A stretch of DNA of 64,000 bases from Ridgeia piscesae (GCA_025642075.2 JAODUO010000484.1:178501-242500); one strand, 5' to 3'; positions 1 through 13,026 are shown, counted from the stretch's first letter. Numbers and translations: made by a program. The notes: generated by a model not told the origin, from the sequence alone.

Positions 1-1930
1 GGATGACAAATGTCTAGAGAAGAACACAGGATAATGAGTGTCTACAGAAGACTACACAATGACAAGAGTCTAGAGAAGATCACAGGATGACAAATGTCTA
101 GAGAAGAACACAGGATAATGAGTGTCTACAGAAGACTACACAATGATAAGAGTCTAGAGAAGATCACAGGATGACAAATGTCTAGAGAAGAACACAGGAT
201 AATGAGTGTCTACAGAAGACTACACCATGACTAGAGTCTAGAGAAGATCACAGGATGACAAATGTCTAGAGAAGAACACAGGATAATGAGTGTCTACAGA
301 AGACTACACAATGACAAGAGTCTACAAAAGATCACAGAATGACAAATGTCTAGAGAAGATCACAGGATGACAAATGTCTAGAGAAGATCACAGGATAATG
401 AGTGTCTACAGAAGACTACACCATGACAAGAGTCTAGAGAGGATCACAGGATGACAAATGTCTAGAAGATCACAGGATAATGAGTGTTTACAGAAGACTA
501 CACCATGACAAGAGTCTAGAGAAGATCACAGGATGACAAATGTCTAAAAAGAACACAGGATAATGAGTGTCTACAGAAGACTACACAATGACAAGAGTCT
601 AGAGAAGATCACAGGATGACAAATGTCTAGAGAAGATCACAGGATAATGAGTGTCTACAGAAGACTACACCATGACAAGAGTCTACAGAAGACCACAGGA
701 TGACAAATGTCTAGAGAAGAACACAGGATAATGAGTGTCTACAGAAGACTACACCATGACAAGAGTCTACAGAAGATCACAGGATGACAAATGTCTAGAG
801 AAGAACACAGGATAATGAGTGTCTACAGAAGACTACACCATCTAAAAGTCTAGAGAAGATCACAGGATGACAAATGTCTAGAGAAGAACACAGGATAATG
901 AGTGTCTACAGAAGACTACACAATGACAAGAGTCTAGAGAAGATCACAGGATGACAAATGTCTAGAGAAGAACACAGAATAATGAGTGTCTACAGAAGAC
1001 TACACCATTATAAGAGTCTAGAGAAGATCACAGGATGACACATGTCTAGAGAAGAACACAGAATAATGAGTGTCTACAGAAGACTACACCATGACAAGAG
1101 TCTAGAGAAGATCACAGGATGACAAATGTCTAGAGAAGATCACAGGATAATGATTGTCTACAGAAGACTACTCTATGACAAGAGTCTAGAGAAGATCACA
1201 GGATGACAACTGTCTAGAAGATCACAGGATAATGAGTGTCTACAGAAGACTACACAATGACAAGAGTCTAGAGAAGATCACAGGATGACAAATGTCTAGA
1301 GAAGATCACAGGATAATGAGTGTCTACAGAAGACTACACAATGACAAGAGTCTAGAGAAGATCACAGGATGACAAATGTCTAGAGAAGACACAGGATAAT
1401 GAGTGTCTACAGAAGACTACACCATGACAAGAGTCTAGAGAAGATCACAGGATGACAAATGTCTAGAGAAGAACACAGGATAATGAGTGTCTACAGAAGA
1501 CTACACCATGACAAGAGTCTAGAGAAGATCACAGGATGATAAATGTCTAGAGAAGAGCACAGGATAATGAGTGTCTACAGAAGACTACGCCATGACAAGA
1601 GTCTAGAGAAGATCACAGGATGACAAATGTCTAGAGAAGAACACAGGATAATGAGTGTCTACAGAAGACTACACAATGACAAGAGTCTACAAAAGATCAC
1701 AGAATGACAAATGTCTAGAGAAGATCACGGGATGACAAATGTCTGGAGACAATCACAGGATGACAAATGTCAACAGAAGAGTGTCTACAGAAGACAGCAG
1801 GATGACAAGTATCTAAAGAAGATCACAGGATGATGGGTGACCAGAGGGTGATGGGTGTGTAGAGAAGATCACAGGATGAAAAGTATCTAGAGAAGATCAC
1901 AGGATGATGAGTGTTTACAGCCGACCACAA
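1..1930. repeat. Minisatellite array A: 28-bp units in an 84-bp higher-order repeat
   Basis: The unit is 28 bp (ggatgacaaatgtctagaga and eight more bases). Three distinguishable 28-mers alternate: one with 'gacaaatgtctagagaagaac', one with 'aatgagtgtctacagaagac', and one with 'gacaagagtctagagaagatc'. The true period is therefore 84 bp: the opening sequence recurs at 85 and about 23 times overall. Order degrades after about 1680, where 28-mers appear singly and diverge. The array starts before position 1. It lies downstream of the last visible UFSP2 exon, so it is probably intronic. Confidence 0.95.
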
Positions 1931-2250
1931 TGATTCGGAGTGTTGTTATTTGGTCAGTGCATGACCTGTCATTGCGGAAACCTGCTTGGTGATCTCCGAG
2001 CATGATGTCCACCCATCTTCAGTTTGTCGAAGAGGACTCTGTTGAGGACCTTATCCCTCTGCAGATCTCATTTCTTTGGGAGTTACACGAGGTATCCTTC
2101 TTTCCCCTCAGTTGGTATTTCTACTTACTCCCATATCTTCCCAATTAGGTCAATTAGTATTTCTATGAAGGTCTCTATATCAGCGTTGATTGCCTGGCAG
2201 GAATTTTGTCTTTTCCCTCTCTTCATGTGATGAATGGCTTTCTCAATCTC
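1930..2250 (-). pseudogene. RTE-like LINE reverse transcriptase fragment
   Basis: Read on the minus strand from 2250, the translation begins EIEKAIHHMKRGK, followed by NADIETFIE and then KEGYLV before an in-frame stop and the residues LPKK. After a frameshift it ends with QAGFRNDRSCTDQITTLRII. These are the spaced blocks of the finger and palm region of RTE/BovB-type reverse transcriptases. Two stops and at least one frameshift make it dead. It lies between arrays A and B, all probably in one UFSP2 intron. The ORF visible on the plus strand here is its antisense shadow. Confidence 0.7.
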
Positions 2251-2737
2251 TGCCTTACATAAGCTAGCCAATTATTAAATGGAGCACATGATATCTGCAT
2301 TCAAATACAAATTAATCATGATATCCTGTATGCCTGATCCTGGCAATAACAGCTTTAGATGGAGCTTCAGGCACAACCAAAACGAAGACATTACTTTGAT
2401 GGGCTGAAAACAGCCAGCTACAGTTTTAGGCTATATTGAAGTTTTGTTTTACAGTATTTTATTAATTTAAATTGACTTTATTATCTGATATGTAGAGCAG
2501 ACAAAACACTAACCAGTAACTTTGTAGGAGGGCCAGTTACTAACTAAAGACCAAAGGTGTTGAGTGTTTAGAGAAGACAATACAAGTTTCTAGAAAATAC
2601 CACAAGATGACAAGTTTCTAGAAGCAATAACAATATCTTGCAAAGATCACAGTATGACAAGTGTCTACAGAAGTCTACAGGTTGACAAGGGTCTACAGAA
2701 GATCATACTTTATTTAGGATGATGAGATGTTCAGAGA
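2251..2737. other. No gene; degenerate 28-mer remnants at the right
   Basis: 2251-2545 shows no coding or repeat signal I can name. From about 2555 to 2737 there are diverged single copies of the 28-bp unit (such as acaagtgtctacagaag), grading into array B. Confidence 0.5.
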
Positions 2738-4315
2738 AGACATGCAGATGGCAAGTGACTACAGAAGACCACAGTGGCATGAGTGTTCAGAGAAGACATG
2801 CGGATGGCAAGTGACTACAGAAGACCACAGTGGCATGAGTGTTCAGAGAAGACATGAGGATGGCAAGTGACTACAGAAGACCACAGTGGCATGAGTGTTC
2901 AGAGAAGACATGTGGTTGGCAAGTGACTACAGAAGACCACAGTGGCATGAGTGTTCAGAGAAGACATGCAGATGGCAAGTGACTACAGAAGACCACAGTG
3001 GCATGAGTGTTCAGAGAAGACATGAGGATGGCAAGTGACTACAGAAGACCACAGTGGCATGAGTGTTCAGAGAAGACATGAGGATGGCTAGTGACTACAG
3101 AAGACCACAGTGGCATGAGTGTTCAGAGAAGACATGCGGATGGCAAGTGACTACAGAAAACCACAGTGGCATGAGTGTTCAGAGAAGACATGAGGATGGC
3201 AAGTGACTACAGAAGACCACAGTGGCATGAGTGTTCAGAGAAGACATGAGGATGGCAAGTGACTACAGAAGACCACAGTGGCATGAGTGTTCAGAGAAGA
3301 CATGAGGATGGCAAGTGACTACAGAAGACCACAGTGGCATGAGTGTTCAGAGAAGACATGCGGATGGCAAGTGACTACAGAAGACCACAGTGGCATGAGT
3401 GTTCAGAGAAGACATGCAGATGGCAAGTGACTACAGAAGACCACAGTGGCATGAGTGTTCAGAGAAGACATGAGGATGGCAAGTGACTACAGAAGACCAC
3501 AGTGGCATGAGTGTTCAGAGAAGACATGAGGATGGCATAGTGACTACAGAAGACCACAGTGGCATGAGTGTTCAGAGAAGACATGTGGTGGCAAGTGACT
3601 ACAGAAGACCACAGTGGCATGAGTGTTCAGAGAAGACATGCAGATGGCAAGTGACTACAGAAGACCACAGTGGCATGAGTGTTCAGAGAAGACATGAGGA
3701 TGGCAAGTGACTACAGAAGACCACAGTGGCATGAGTGTTCAGAGAAGACATGAGGATGGCAAGTGACTACAGAAGACCACAGTGGCATGAGTGTTCAGAG
3801 AAGACATGAGGATGGCAAGTGACTACAGAAGACCACAGTGGCATGAGTGTTCAGAGAAGACATGGGATGGCAAGTGACTACAGAAGACCACAGTGGCATG
3901 AGTGTTCAGAGAAGACATGGGATGGCAAGTGACTACAGAAGACCACAGTGGCATGAGTGTTCAGAGAAGACATGTGGTTGGCAAGTGACTACAGAAGACC
4001 ACAGTGGCATGAGTGTTCAGAGAAGACATGCAGATGGCAAGTGACTACAGAAGACCACAGTGGCATGAGTGTTCAGAGAAGACATGAGGATGGCAAGTGA
4101 CTACAGAAGACCACAGTGGCATGAGTGTTCAGAGAAGACATGAGGATGGCAAGTGACTACAGAAGACCACAGTGGCATGAGTGTTCAGAGAAGACATGAG
4201 ATGGCAAGTGACTACAGAAGACCACAGTGGCATGAGTGTTCAGAGAAGACATGAGGATGGCAAGTGACTACAGAAGACCACAGTGGCATGAGTGTTCAGA
4301 GAAGACATGCGGGTG
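2738..4315. repeat. Minisatellite array B: 56-bp dimer of 28-bp units
   Basis: Two 28-mers alternate strictly: one contains gatggcaagtgactacagaa, the other accacagtggcatgagtgtt. The period is 56 bp with about 28 copies. Most variation sits at one place (catgcggatgg, catgaggatgg, catgcagatgg, catgtggttgg). Both halves keep the acagaaga/agagaaga core of array A, so the arrays share an ancestor. Short ORFs here are repeat translations. Confidence 0.95.
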
Positions 4316-4524
4316 ATGAGTGTTTGGAGAAGACCACATGATGAGCATCTACAGAAGGACATGCTAAGTGTCCAGAGTAGACATTAGGGTGATGTGCATT
4401 TACTTGAAGACGACTAGAGGATGCATAATTACAAAAGCACAGTATGATGAGTGTCTACAAAAGACTATAGGATCATGTGTGCTTGGAGAAAACCATGACG
4501 AAAAGTGTCTGAAGAAGAACATTG
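4316..4524. repeat. Decayed 28-mer remnants
   Basis: Diverged copies of the 28-bp unit (gatgagtgtttggagaagac, gatgagtgtctacaaaagac and others) with indels form a degenerate edge between array B and the next dispersed repeat. Confidence 0.7.
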
Positions 4525-4974
4525 TATGATGCACCGCTTTATGCAGAGACCTGTCCACCCGTTATTTGGATTGGTAAAAACCGTTGTGAACAGGTAGAAA
4601 TATGGGTGGACGGATGATGGACGGGTAAAAAAATGAATGAGCAAAAGAAAAGGTCTTCCAAAACCATAGATATTGTCAATTATGCTCCAAAAGTCAGTGT
4701 AAATGGTGTCACATGTGTGTTTGTAGTCCATTTTGGGTCATCAGACACATTTAAAGTTTGTAAACTGCATTAACAGTTAACATCCATGTGTCCACCAAAA
4801 CATGTGTGACTGGCAATACCTTGGTCCTGCATAAAGCCCTGGACCTGACTGTATATCATAGTAGAGTGTGAATTATCAAATGCCAAGGTGAAACTAATCG
4901 TGGTTTTTAAAGTTTGTATCCACTAAAACACGTGTGACTGGCAATAGTTTGGTCCTGCATAAAGCCCTGGTATG
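4525..4974. repeat. Dispersed repeat family 1, copy 1
   Basis: This sequence, starting gctttatgcagagacctgtc, is shared at high identity with 47970-48257 plus 48733-48812. A segment around ccaaaacatgtgtgactggc followed by tgcataaagccctgg occurs twice inside it (about 4790-4850 and 4920-4971), so the family has its own tandem structure. Array C begins directly after the second 'aaagccctgg'. No coding capacity or terminal repeats were recognised. This copy lacks the insertion that splits copy 2. Confidence 0.85.
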
Positions 4975-5515
4975 ATGAGTGTCTAGAGAAGAACATAGGG
5001 TGATGAGTGTCTAGAAGAACATAGGGTGATGAGTGTCTAGAAGAACATAGGGTGATGAGTGTCTAGAGAAGAACATAGGGTGATGAGTGTCTAGAAGAAC
5101 ATAGGGTGATGAGTGTCTAGAAGAACATAGGGTGATGAGTGTCTAGAGAAGAACATAGGGTGATGAGTGTTTAGAAGAACATAGGGTGATGAGTGTCTAG
5201 AGAAGAACATAGGGTGATGAGTGTCTAGAAGAACATAGGGTGATGAGTGTCTAGAGAAGAACATAGGGTGATGAGTGTCTAGAAGAACATAGGGTGATGA
5301 GTGTCTAGAAGAACATAGGGTGATGAGTGTTTAGAGAAGAACATAGGGTGATGAGTGTTTAGAGAGAACATAGGGTGATGAGTGTCTAGAAGAACATAGG
5401 GTGATGAGTGTCTAGAGAAGAACATAGGGTGATGAGTGTCTAGAAGAACATAGGGTGATGAGTGTTTAGAGAAGAACATAGGGTGATGAGTGTCTAGAGA
5501 AAACCACAGGATGGT
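4975..5515. repeat. Minisatellite array C: 28/26-bp units
   Basis: Units of the type gatgagtgtctagagaagaa plus catagggt (28 bp) are mixed with a 26-bp form that lacks one 'ga' (tagaagaa). There are about 20 copies. The unit is the same 28-mer lineage as arrays A and B, here as a near-monomer array. The minus-strand ORF here is repeat translation. Confidence 0.95.
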
Positions 5516-5565
5516 GAGTACCTTGAGGATGATGGTTGTCTAGAGATGCCATGTTAGACACATAC

Positions 5566-5773
5566 CTTTCTCTGTAGTGAAGTCAAAGCCTAGTGGTAGT
5601 GTCCCACGCAGATGAAGTATAGTGTAAGAACTCAAGATGTCTTCTTCCACTACTGTGACATTGAGTCTCTCTGTCCCTCCATCAAGTAAATCCACACTAT
5701 ACACATCTGTTATTTGGCCACCGTCTCCACTCTGATACACACACACCAACAGTGGCTCCTCTTGGAAACATCT
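5566..5773 (-). CDS. UFSP2: UFSP2 internal exon (third visible)
   Basis: On the minus strand the acceptor is ctttacag followed by AGATGTTTCC, and the donor is GAGAAAG followed by GTATGTGTC. The exon is 208 bp, enters in phase 0 and leaves in phase 1, encoding 69 residues from RCFQEEPLLVCVYQS to HLRGTLPLGFDFTTEK. UFSP2 is the cysteine protease that matures UFM1 and removes it from targets at the ER. Order and spacing of residues match the N-terminal domain of long invertebrate UFSP2 as I recall it, and HLRGTLPLGFDF resembles the region where the shorter vertebrate protein starts. The catalytic exons should lie beyond position 1. An eTudor-like domain was considered and rejected. Confidence 0.75.
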
Positions 5774-7544
5774 CTGTAAAGCACGCAGAGGCAAGAATAA
5801 TTATAAGAGTTCAGGGGTCAAAAAATTAATCTTAGAACACCATAAGATAGATTAAAATATTAAACTAATTAAACATATATTTGTGTGGCACTAGCCCATC
5901 AGGTGCATATATGCAAGATCAGAAAAGATTATTATTCTATTAAACTCAGTATGCATTTACCCCTACACTGCTCTGTGGTGAGGAAAAAATCTGTCAAGTG
6001 TCACTCTCATGACTGATAGACTGAATGTGTGTAAACAAAACAAAACAAAGTTATTTGCAAATGTTATCAGTAACAACTATTAGTAATTAACTTCTTAGTT
6101 ATGACAATTATTCTAATCAAAACATATATTTAAGCTAATCTACCATATTAACATGTATGCAGGTTACACTCTACACTGGACATTGAGTCTTAAGAGGAAA
6201 CTGCTGGCAAGTTTTCAGTTTTATATGGGTCTAATGGGTTGCTGACACAAGCATCAGCCACCCACCAATAATGGATTAGTCACAGGATTAGTCCGCCATC
6301 AACAGACTGCTGGGAGCAGAGAAGACGGACAAAGAATGGACATGTCACAAAAACTCACAATGGGTAGCTATCAATATCCTGCTTGCAGCTGCTAGGCAGA
6401 AACTGACAAATGTGAACACGTAGCATTTTGGCAGGGCCAGAGTTGCCTCCTCAAATAAAAAAATCTTATAAGTGTGTTGCCATTGTACCCTATGATGCCT
6501 CTACACAAAATTAGAAAAAAAATATCTTCGGAGTTTAGAAAAACTCATAATCTGAAATTTACTAGGGGGCCTTTAGAATGATCCAATCGAATAAGAAATG
6601 TATCGTGCATAGCGGCAAGTGGGTCAAGTGGCCGTCCTGAAGTTCTTTGGCCTTATTGCAAGTCCATAATTTTGAATGAAATGTGTTTCGGTAAATCATA
6701 GTCACTGCCTCATCTTTTCACTATAATCACCTAATTGGCATTTACTCTGGTTATTCATATGAGATGATCAGAAATACAGCCAATTTGTGTGAATGCAGCA
6801 ACAGAATGGTCATTAGTGGTTTTAGTCAATCTACTTTCACGGCTCTAATCAGCCTGCCTGATGATCAGGATGTAATGATATCAATAAGGTGAATGATATT
6901 TCATTCTATGGTTGTTTATTGTTGAGTATGAATATTATGGTTGTTTATTGTTGAATATTGATTTAAATCTTTGTCACCAACAGGTGACAATACACCAGTA
7001 ACACCATTTTAAATAAGATTAAAAATTAACTAAAATAAACAGTTGTCCACCGGATAACAGCTCACTGGACAGTTGCTTATAATTAAAAAAAATTGAAATT
7101 AATCCAGACATATGTTGTTATTTGGCAGACAGTTGCTCACCTTTAACAAAAATCTAAGTTTATCTCAGTACACAACATCGTCAAGTATGTTTCAGCATTG
7201 TTTTAATTGCATGGCTTTATTAATGTCCGAGTGATGTTTTATGTGTATGTAAAAAAGAAATGCGATACGCTGTCAAAACTCATCTGATACAACATATGTG
7301 GTATGCCTTGGTTTCCCTTGGTTTGTATGCAACCTCTTTCTCTAGTATTTCCCAAAGTTCTCTTCACAACATGTAAGTCTCCGAACAACCAGAAGATTGG
7401 GAACCATGAAAATTACGTTACATAAAAATTACACTTATATTCGTGTAATACAAATATGCATAGTTCTTAATTTGTATTTATTAGGAGGCTTATTTGTACA
7501 TTTAAATAAACACTAACCCTGACAACAATGAGACATAATGGTAC
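5774..7544. other. UFSP2 intron, non-array part with a dispersed repeat
   Basis: No further exon is visible. About 6610-7060 is dispersed repeat family 2 (copy 1), shared with 29826-30410 and in part with 16752-16880. Its hallmarks are atgaaatgtgtttcggtaaa and the near-palindrome tttgtcaccaacaggtgaca. The rest is AT-rich sequence with nothing I can identify. Confidence 0.65.
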
Positions 7545-10500
7545 AGACAGTGACTGTCTAGATGACACCTCTTGCCACAGCCAGTGACTGTCTAGATGTC
7601 ACCTCTTGCCACAGACTGACTGTCCAGGTGACACCTCTTGCCACAGACAGAGACTGTCCAGATGACACCTCTTGCCACAGCCAGTGACTGTCTAGATGTC
7701 ACCTCTTGCCACAGACTGACTGTCCAGGTGACACCTCTTGCCACAGACAGAGACTGTCCAGATGACACCTCTTGCCACAGACAGTGACTGTCCAGGTGAC
7801 ACCTCTTGCCACAGCCAGTGACTGTCTAGATGTCACCTCTTGCCACAGACAGTGACTGTCTAGATGACACCTCTTGCCACAGACAGTGACTGTCTAGATG
7901 TCACCTCTTGCCACAGCCAGTGACTGTTTAGATGACACCTCTTGCTACAGCCAGTGACTGTCCAGGTTACATCTCTTGCCACAGCCAGAGACGGTCCAAG
8001 TGACACCTCTTGCCACTGCCAGTGACTGTCCAGGTGACACCTCTTGCCACAGCCAGTGACTGTCCAGGTGACACCTCTTGCCACAGCCAGTGACTGTCTA
8101 GATCATAGATGACACCTCTTGCTACAGCCAGTGACTGTCTAGATCATAGATGACACCTCTTGCCACAGACAGTGACTGTCTAGATCATAGATGACACCTC
8201 TTGCCACAGCCAGTGACTGTCTAGATCATAGATGACACCTCTTGCCACAGCCAGTGACTGTCTAGATCATAGATGACACCTCTTGCTACAGCCAGTGACT
8301 GTCTAGATCATAGATGACACCTCTTGCCACAGACAGTGACTGTCTAGATCATAGATGACACCTCTTGCTACAGCCAGTGACTGTCTAGATCATAGATGAC
8401 ACCTCTTGCCACAGCCAGTGACTGTCTAGATCATAGATGACACCTCTTGCCACAGACAGTGACTGTCTAGATCATAGATGACACCTCTTGCCACAGCCAG
8501 TGACTGTCTAGATCATAGATGACACCTCTTGCTACAGCCAGTGACTGTCTAGATCATAGATGACACCTCTTGCCACAGACAGTGACTGTCTAGATCATAG
8601 ATGACACCTCTTGCTACAGCCAGTGACTGTCCAGGTGACACCTCTTGCCACAGACAGTGACTGTCTAGATCATAGATGACACCTCTTGCCACAGCCAGTG
8701 ACTGTCTAGATCATAGATGACACCTCTTGCCACAGCCAGTGACTGTCTAGATCATAGATGACACCTCTTGCTACAGCCAGTGACTGTCTAGATCATAGAT
8801 GACACCTCTTGCCACAGACAGTGACTGTCTAGATCATAGATGACACCTCTTGCCACAGCCAGTGATGTCCAGGTGACACCTCTTGCCTCAGCCAGTGACT
8901 GTCTAGATCATAGATGACACCTCTTGCCACAGCCAGTGATGTCCAGGTGACACCTCTTGCCTCAGCCAGTGACTGTCTAGATCATAGATGACACCTCTTG
9001 CCACAGCCAGTGACTGTCTAGATCATAGATGACACCTCTTGCTACAGCCAGTGACTGTCCAGGTGACACCTCTTGCCACAGCCAGTGACTGTCCAGTTGA
9101 CACCTTTTCCCACAGCCAGTGACTGTCTAGATCATAGATTACATCTCTTGCTACAGCCAGTGACTGTCCAGGTGACACCTCTTGCCACAGCCAGTGACTG
9201 TCCAGGTGACACCTCTTGCTACAGCCAGTGACTGTCCAGGTGACACCTCTTGCCACAGACAGTGACTGTCTAGATCATAGATGACACCTCTTGCTACAGA
9301 CAGTGACTGTCCAGGTGACACCTCTTGCCACAGACAGTGACTGTCTAGATCATAGATGACACCTCTTGCTACAGACAGTGACTGTCCAGGTGACACCTCT
9401 TGCCACAGACAGTGACTGTCTAGATCATAGATGACACCTCTTGCCACAGCCAGTGACTGTCCAGTTGACACCTTTTCCCACAGCCAGTGACTGTCTAGAT
9501 CATAGATTACATCTCTTGCTACAGCCAGTGACTGTCCAGGTGACACCTCTTGCCACAGCCAGTGACTGTCCAGTTGACACCTTTTCCCACAGCCAGTGAC
9601 TGTCTAGATCATAGATGACACCTCTTGCTACAGCCAGTGACTGTCCAGGTGACACCTCTTGCCACAGCCAGTGACTGTCCAGTTGACACCTTTTCCCACA
9701 GCCAGTGACTGTCTAGATCATAGATTACATCTCTTGCTATAGCCAGTGACTGTCCAGGTGACACCTCTTGCCACAGCCAGTGACTGTCCAGGTGACACCT
9801 CTTGCCACAGCCAGTGACTGTCTAGATGACACCTCTTGCCACAGCCAGTGACTGTCCAGATGACACCTCTTGCTACAGCCAGTGACTGTCCAGGTGACAC
9901 CTCTTGCCACAGCCAGTGACTGTCCAGATGACACCTCTTGCCACAGCCAGTGACTGTCTAGATGACACCTCTTGCTACAGCCAGTGACTGTCCAGGTGAC
10001 ACCTCTTGCCACAGCCAGTGACTGTCTAGATGACACCTCTTGCCACAGCCAGTGACTGTCCAGATGACACCTCTTGCTACAGCCAGTGACTGTCCAGGTG
10101 ACACCTCTTGCCACAGCCAGTGACTGTCTAGATGACACCTCTTGCCACAGCCAGTGACTGTCCAGATGACACCTCTTGCCACAGCCAGTGACTGTCCAGA
10201 TGACACCTCTTGCTACAGCCAGTGACTGTCCAGGTGACACCTCTTGCCACAGCCAGTGACTGTCTAGATGACACCTCTTGCCACAGCCAGTGACTGTCCA
10301 GATGACACCTCTTGCTACAGCCAGTGACTGTCCAGGTGACACCTCTTGCCACAGCCAGTGACTGTCTAGATGACACCTCTTGCCACAGCCAGTGACTGTC
10401 CAGATGACACCTCTTGCCACAGCCAGTGACTGTCCAGATGACACCTCTTGCCACAGACAGTGACTGTCCAGGTGACACCTCTTGCCACAGCCAGTGACTG

Positions 10501-12962
10501 TCCAGGTGACACCTCTTGCCACAGCCAGTGACTGTCCAGATGACACCTCTTGCCACAGCCAGTGACTGTCCAGGTGACACCTCTTGCCACAGCCAGTGAC
10601 TGTCCAGGTGACACCTCTTGCCACAGCCAGTGACTGTCCAGGTGACACCTCTTGCCACAGCCAGTGACTGTCTAGATGACACCTCTTGCCACAGCCAGTG
10701 ACTGTCCAGATGACACCTCTTGCCACAGCCAGTGACTGTCCAGATGACACCTCTTGCCACAGACAGTGACTGTCCAGATGACACCTCTTGCCACAGCCAG
10801 TGACTGTCCAGGTGACACCTCTTGCCACAGACAGTGACTGTCTAGATCATAGATGACACCTCTTGCTACAGACAGTGACTGTCCAGGTGACACCTCTTGC
10901 CACAGCCAGTGACTGTCCAGGTGACACCTCTTGCTACAGCCAGTGACTGTCTAGATCATAGATGACACCTCTTGCTACAGCCAGTGACTGTCTAGATCAT
11001 AGATGACACCTCTTGCTACAGCCAGTGACTGTCTAGATCATAGATGACACCTCTTGCTACAGCCAGTGACTGTCTAGATCATAGATGACACCTCTTGCTA
11101 CAGACAGTGACTGTCTAGATCATAGATGACACCTCTTGCTACAGCCAGTGACTGTCTAGATCATAAATGACACCTCTTGCTACAGCCAGTGACTGTCTAG
11201 ATCATAGATGACACCTCTTGCTACAGCCAGTGACTGTCTAGATCATAGATGACACCTCTTGCTACAGCCAGTGACTGTCTAGATCATAGATGACACCTCT
11301 TGCTACAGCCAGTGACTGTCTAGATCATAGATGACACCTCTTGCCACAGCCAGTGACTGTCTAGATCATAGATGACCACCTCTTGCTACAGCCAGTGACT
11401 GTCCAGGTGACACCTCTTGCTACTGCCAGTGACTGTCTAGATCATAGATGACACCTCTTGCTACAGCCAGTGACTGTCTAGATCATAGATGACACCTCTT
11501 GCTACAGCCAGTGACTGTCTAGATCATAAATGACACCTCTTGCCACAGACAGTGACTGTCTAGATCATAGATGACACCTCTTGCTACAGACAGTGACTGT
11601 CCAGGTGACACCTCTTGCCACAGACAGTGACTGTCCAGGTGACACCTTTTGCTACAGCCAGTGACTGTCTAGATCATAAATGACACCTCTTGCCACAGCC
11701 AGTGACTGTCTAGATCATAAATGACACCTCTTGCCACAGCCAGTGACTGTCTAGATCATAAATGACACCTCTTGCCACAGCCAGTGACTGTCTAGATCAT
11801 AGATGACACCTCTTGCCACAGACAGTGACTGTCTAGATCATAAATGACACCTCTTGCCACAGCCAGTGACTGTCTAGATCATAGATGACACCTCTTGCCA
11901 CAGACAGTGACTGTCTAGATCATAAATGACACCTCTTGCTACTGCCAGTGACTGTCTAGATCATAGATGACACCTCTTGCACAGCCAGTGACTGTCTAGA
12001 TCATAGATGACACCTCTTGCCACAGCCAGTGACTGTCTAGATCATAGATGACACCTCTTGCTACAGCCAGTGACTGTCCAGGTGACACCTCTTGCTACAG
12101 CCAGTGACTGTCTAGATCATAAATGACACCTCTTGCTACAGCCAGTGACTGTCTAGATCATAGATGACACCTCTTGCTACAGCCAGTGACTGTCTAGATC
12201 ATAGATGACACCTCTTGCTACAGCCAGTGACTGTCTAGATCATAGATGACACCTCTTGCTACAGCCAGTGACTGTCTAGATCATAGATGACACCTCTTGC
12301 TACAGCCAGTGACTGTCTAGATCATAGATGACACCTCTTGCTACAGCCAGTGACTGTCTAGATCATAGATGACACCTCTTGCTACAGCCAGTGACTGTCC
12401 AGGTGACACCTCTTGCTACAGCCAGTGACTGTCTAGATCATAGATGACACCTCTTGCTACAGCCAGTGACTGTCTAGATCATAGATGACACCTCTTGCTA
12501 CAGCCAGTGACTGTCTAGATCATAGATGACACCTCTTGCTACAGCCAGTGACTGTCTAGATCATAGATGACACCTCTTGCTACAGCCAGTGACTGTCTAG
12601 ATCATAGATGACACCTCTTGCTATAGCCAGTGACTGTCTAGATCATAGATGACACCTCTTGCTACAGCCAGTGACTGTCCAGGTGACACCTCTTGCTATA
12701 GCCAGTGACTGTCTAGATCATAGATGACACCTCTTGCTACAGCCAGTGACTGTCCAGGTGACACCTCTTGCTACAGCCAGTGACTGTCTAGATCATAGAT
12801 GACACCTCTTGCTACAGCCAGTGACTGTCCAGGTGACACCTCTTGCTACAGCCAGTGACTGTCTAGATCATAGATGACACCTCTTGCTACAGCCAGTGAC
12901 TGTCTAGATCATAGATGACACCTCTTGCTACAGCCAGTGACTGTCTAGATCATAGATGACAC
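7545..12962. repeat. Minisatellite array D: 34-bp and 41-bp units
   Basis: The basic unit is 34 bp (gacacctcttgccacagcca followed by gtgactgtccaggt). A second form has seven extra bases (agatcatagatgac instead of agatgac), giving 41 bp. There are about 140 units. The 34-mers dominate 7545-8090 and 9740-10830; the 41-mers dominate 8090-9030 and 10840-12960. Further variants include ccacag/ctacag, cagacag/cagccag and a cacctttt form near 9100-9720. The array fills the UFSP2 intron between exons 13027-13121 and 5566-5773. The long minus-strand ORFs are artefacts of stop-poor repeats. Confidence 0.96.
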
Positions 12963-13026
12963 TCATTTTTAAAGTCGGTTATCGCCAGATCACATGCGGG
13001 TTTGCTTTCAGTAGCCAGATACTTAC

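Noticed and set aside
2024..2230. Plus-strand ORF of 68 codons
   Set aside because: Antisense of the RTE reverse transcriptase fragment.
1..5515. CRISPR-like array
   Set aside because: Units are contiguous 28-mers with no unique spacers, in a eukaryotic intron.
5566..5773. Extended Tudor (SN-like) domain exon
   Set aside because: The strand pattern was suggestive, but the two upstream exons and the HLRGTLPLGFDF segment fit UFSP2 in order and spacing.
9737..10893. Minus-strand ORFs of 73-363 codons (GCGKRCHLDSHWLWQEVSPG type)
   Set aside because: Frames of the 34-bp unit of array D, present in all three frames.
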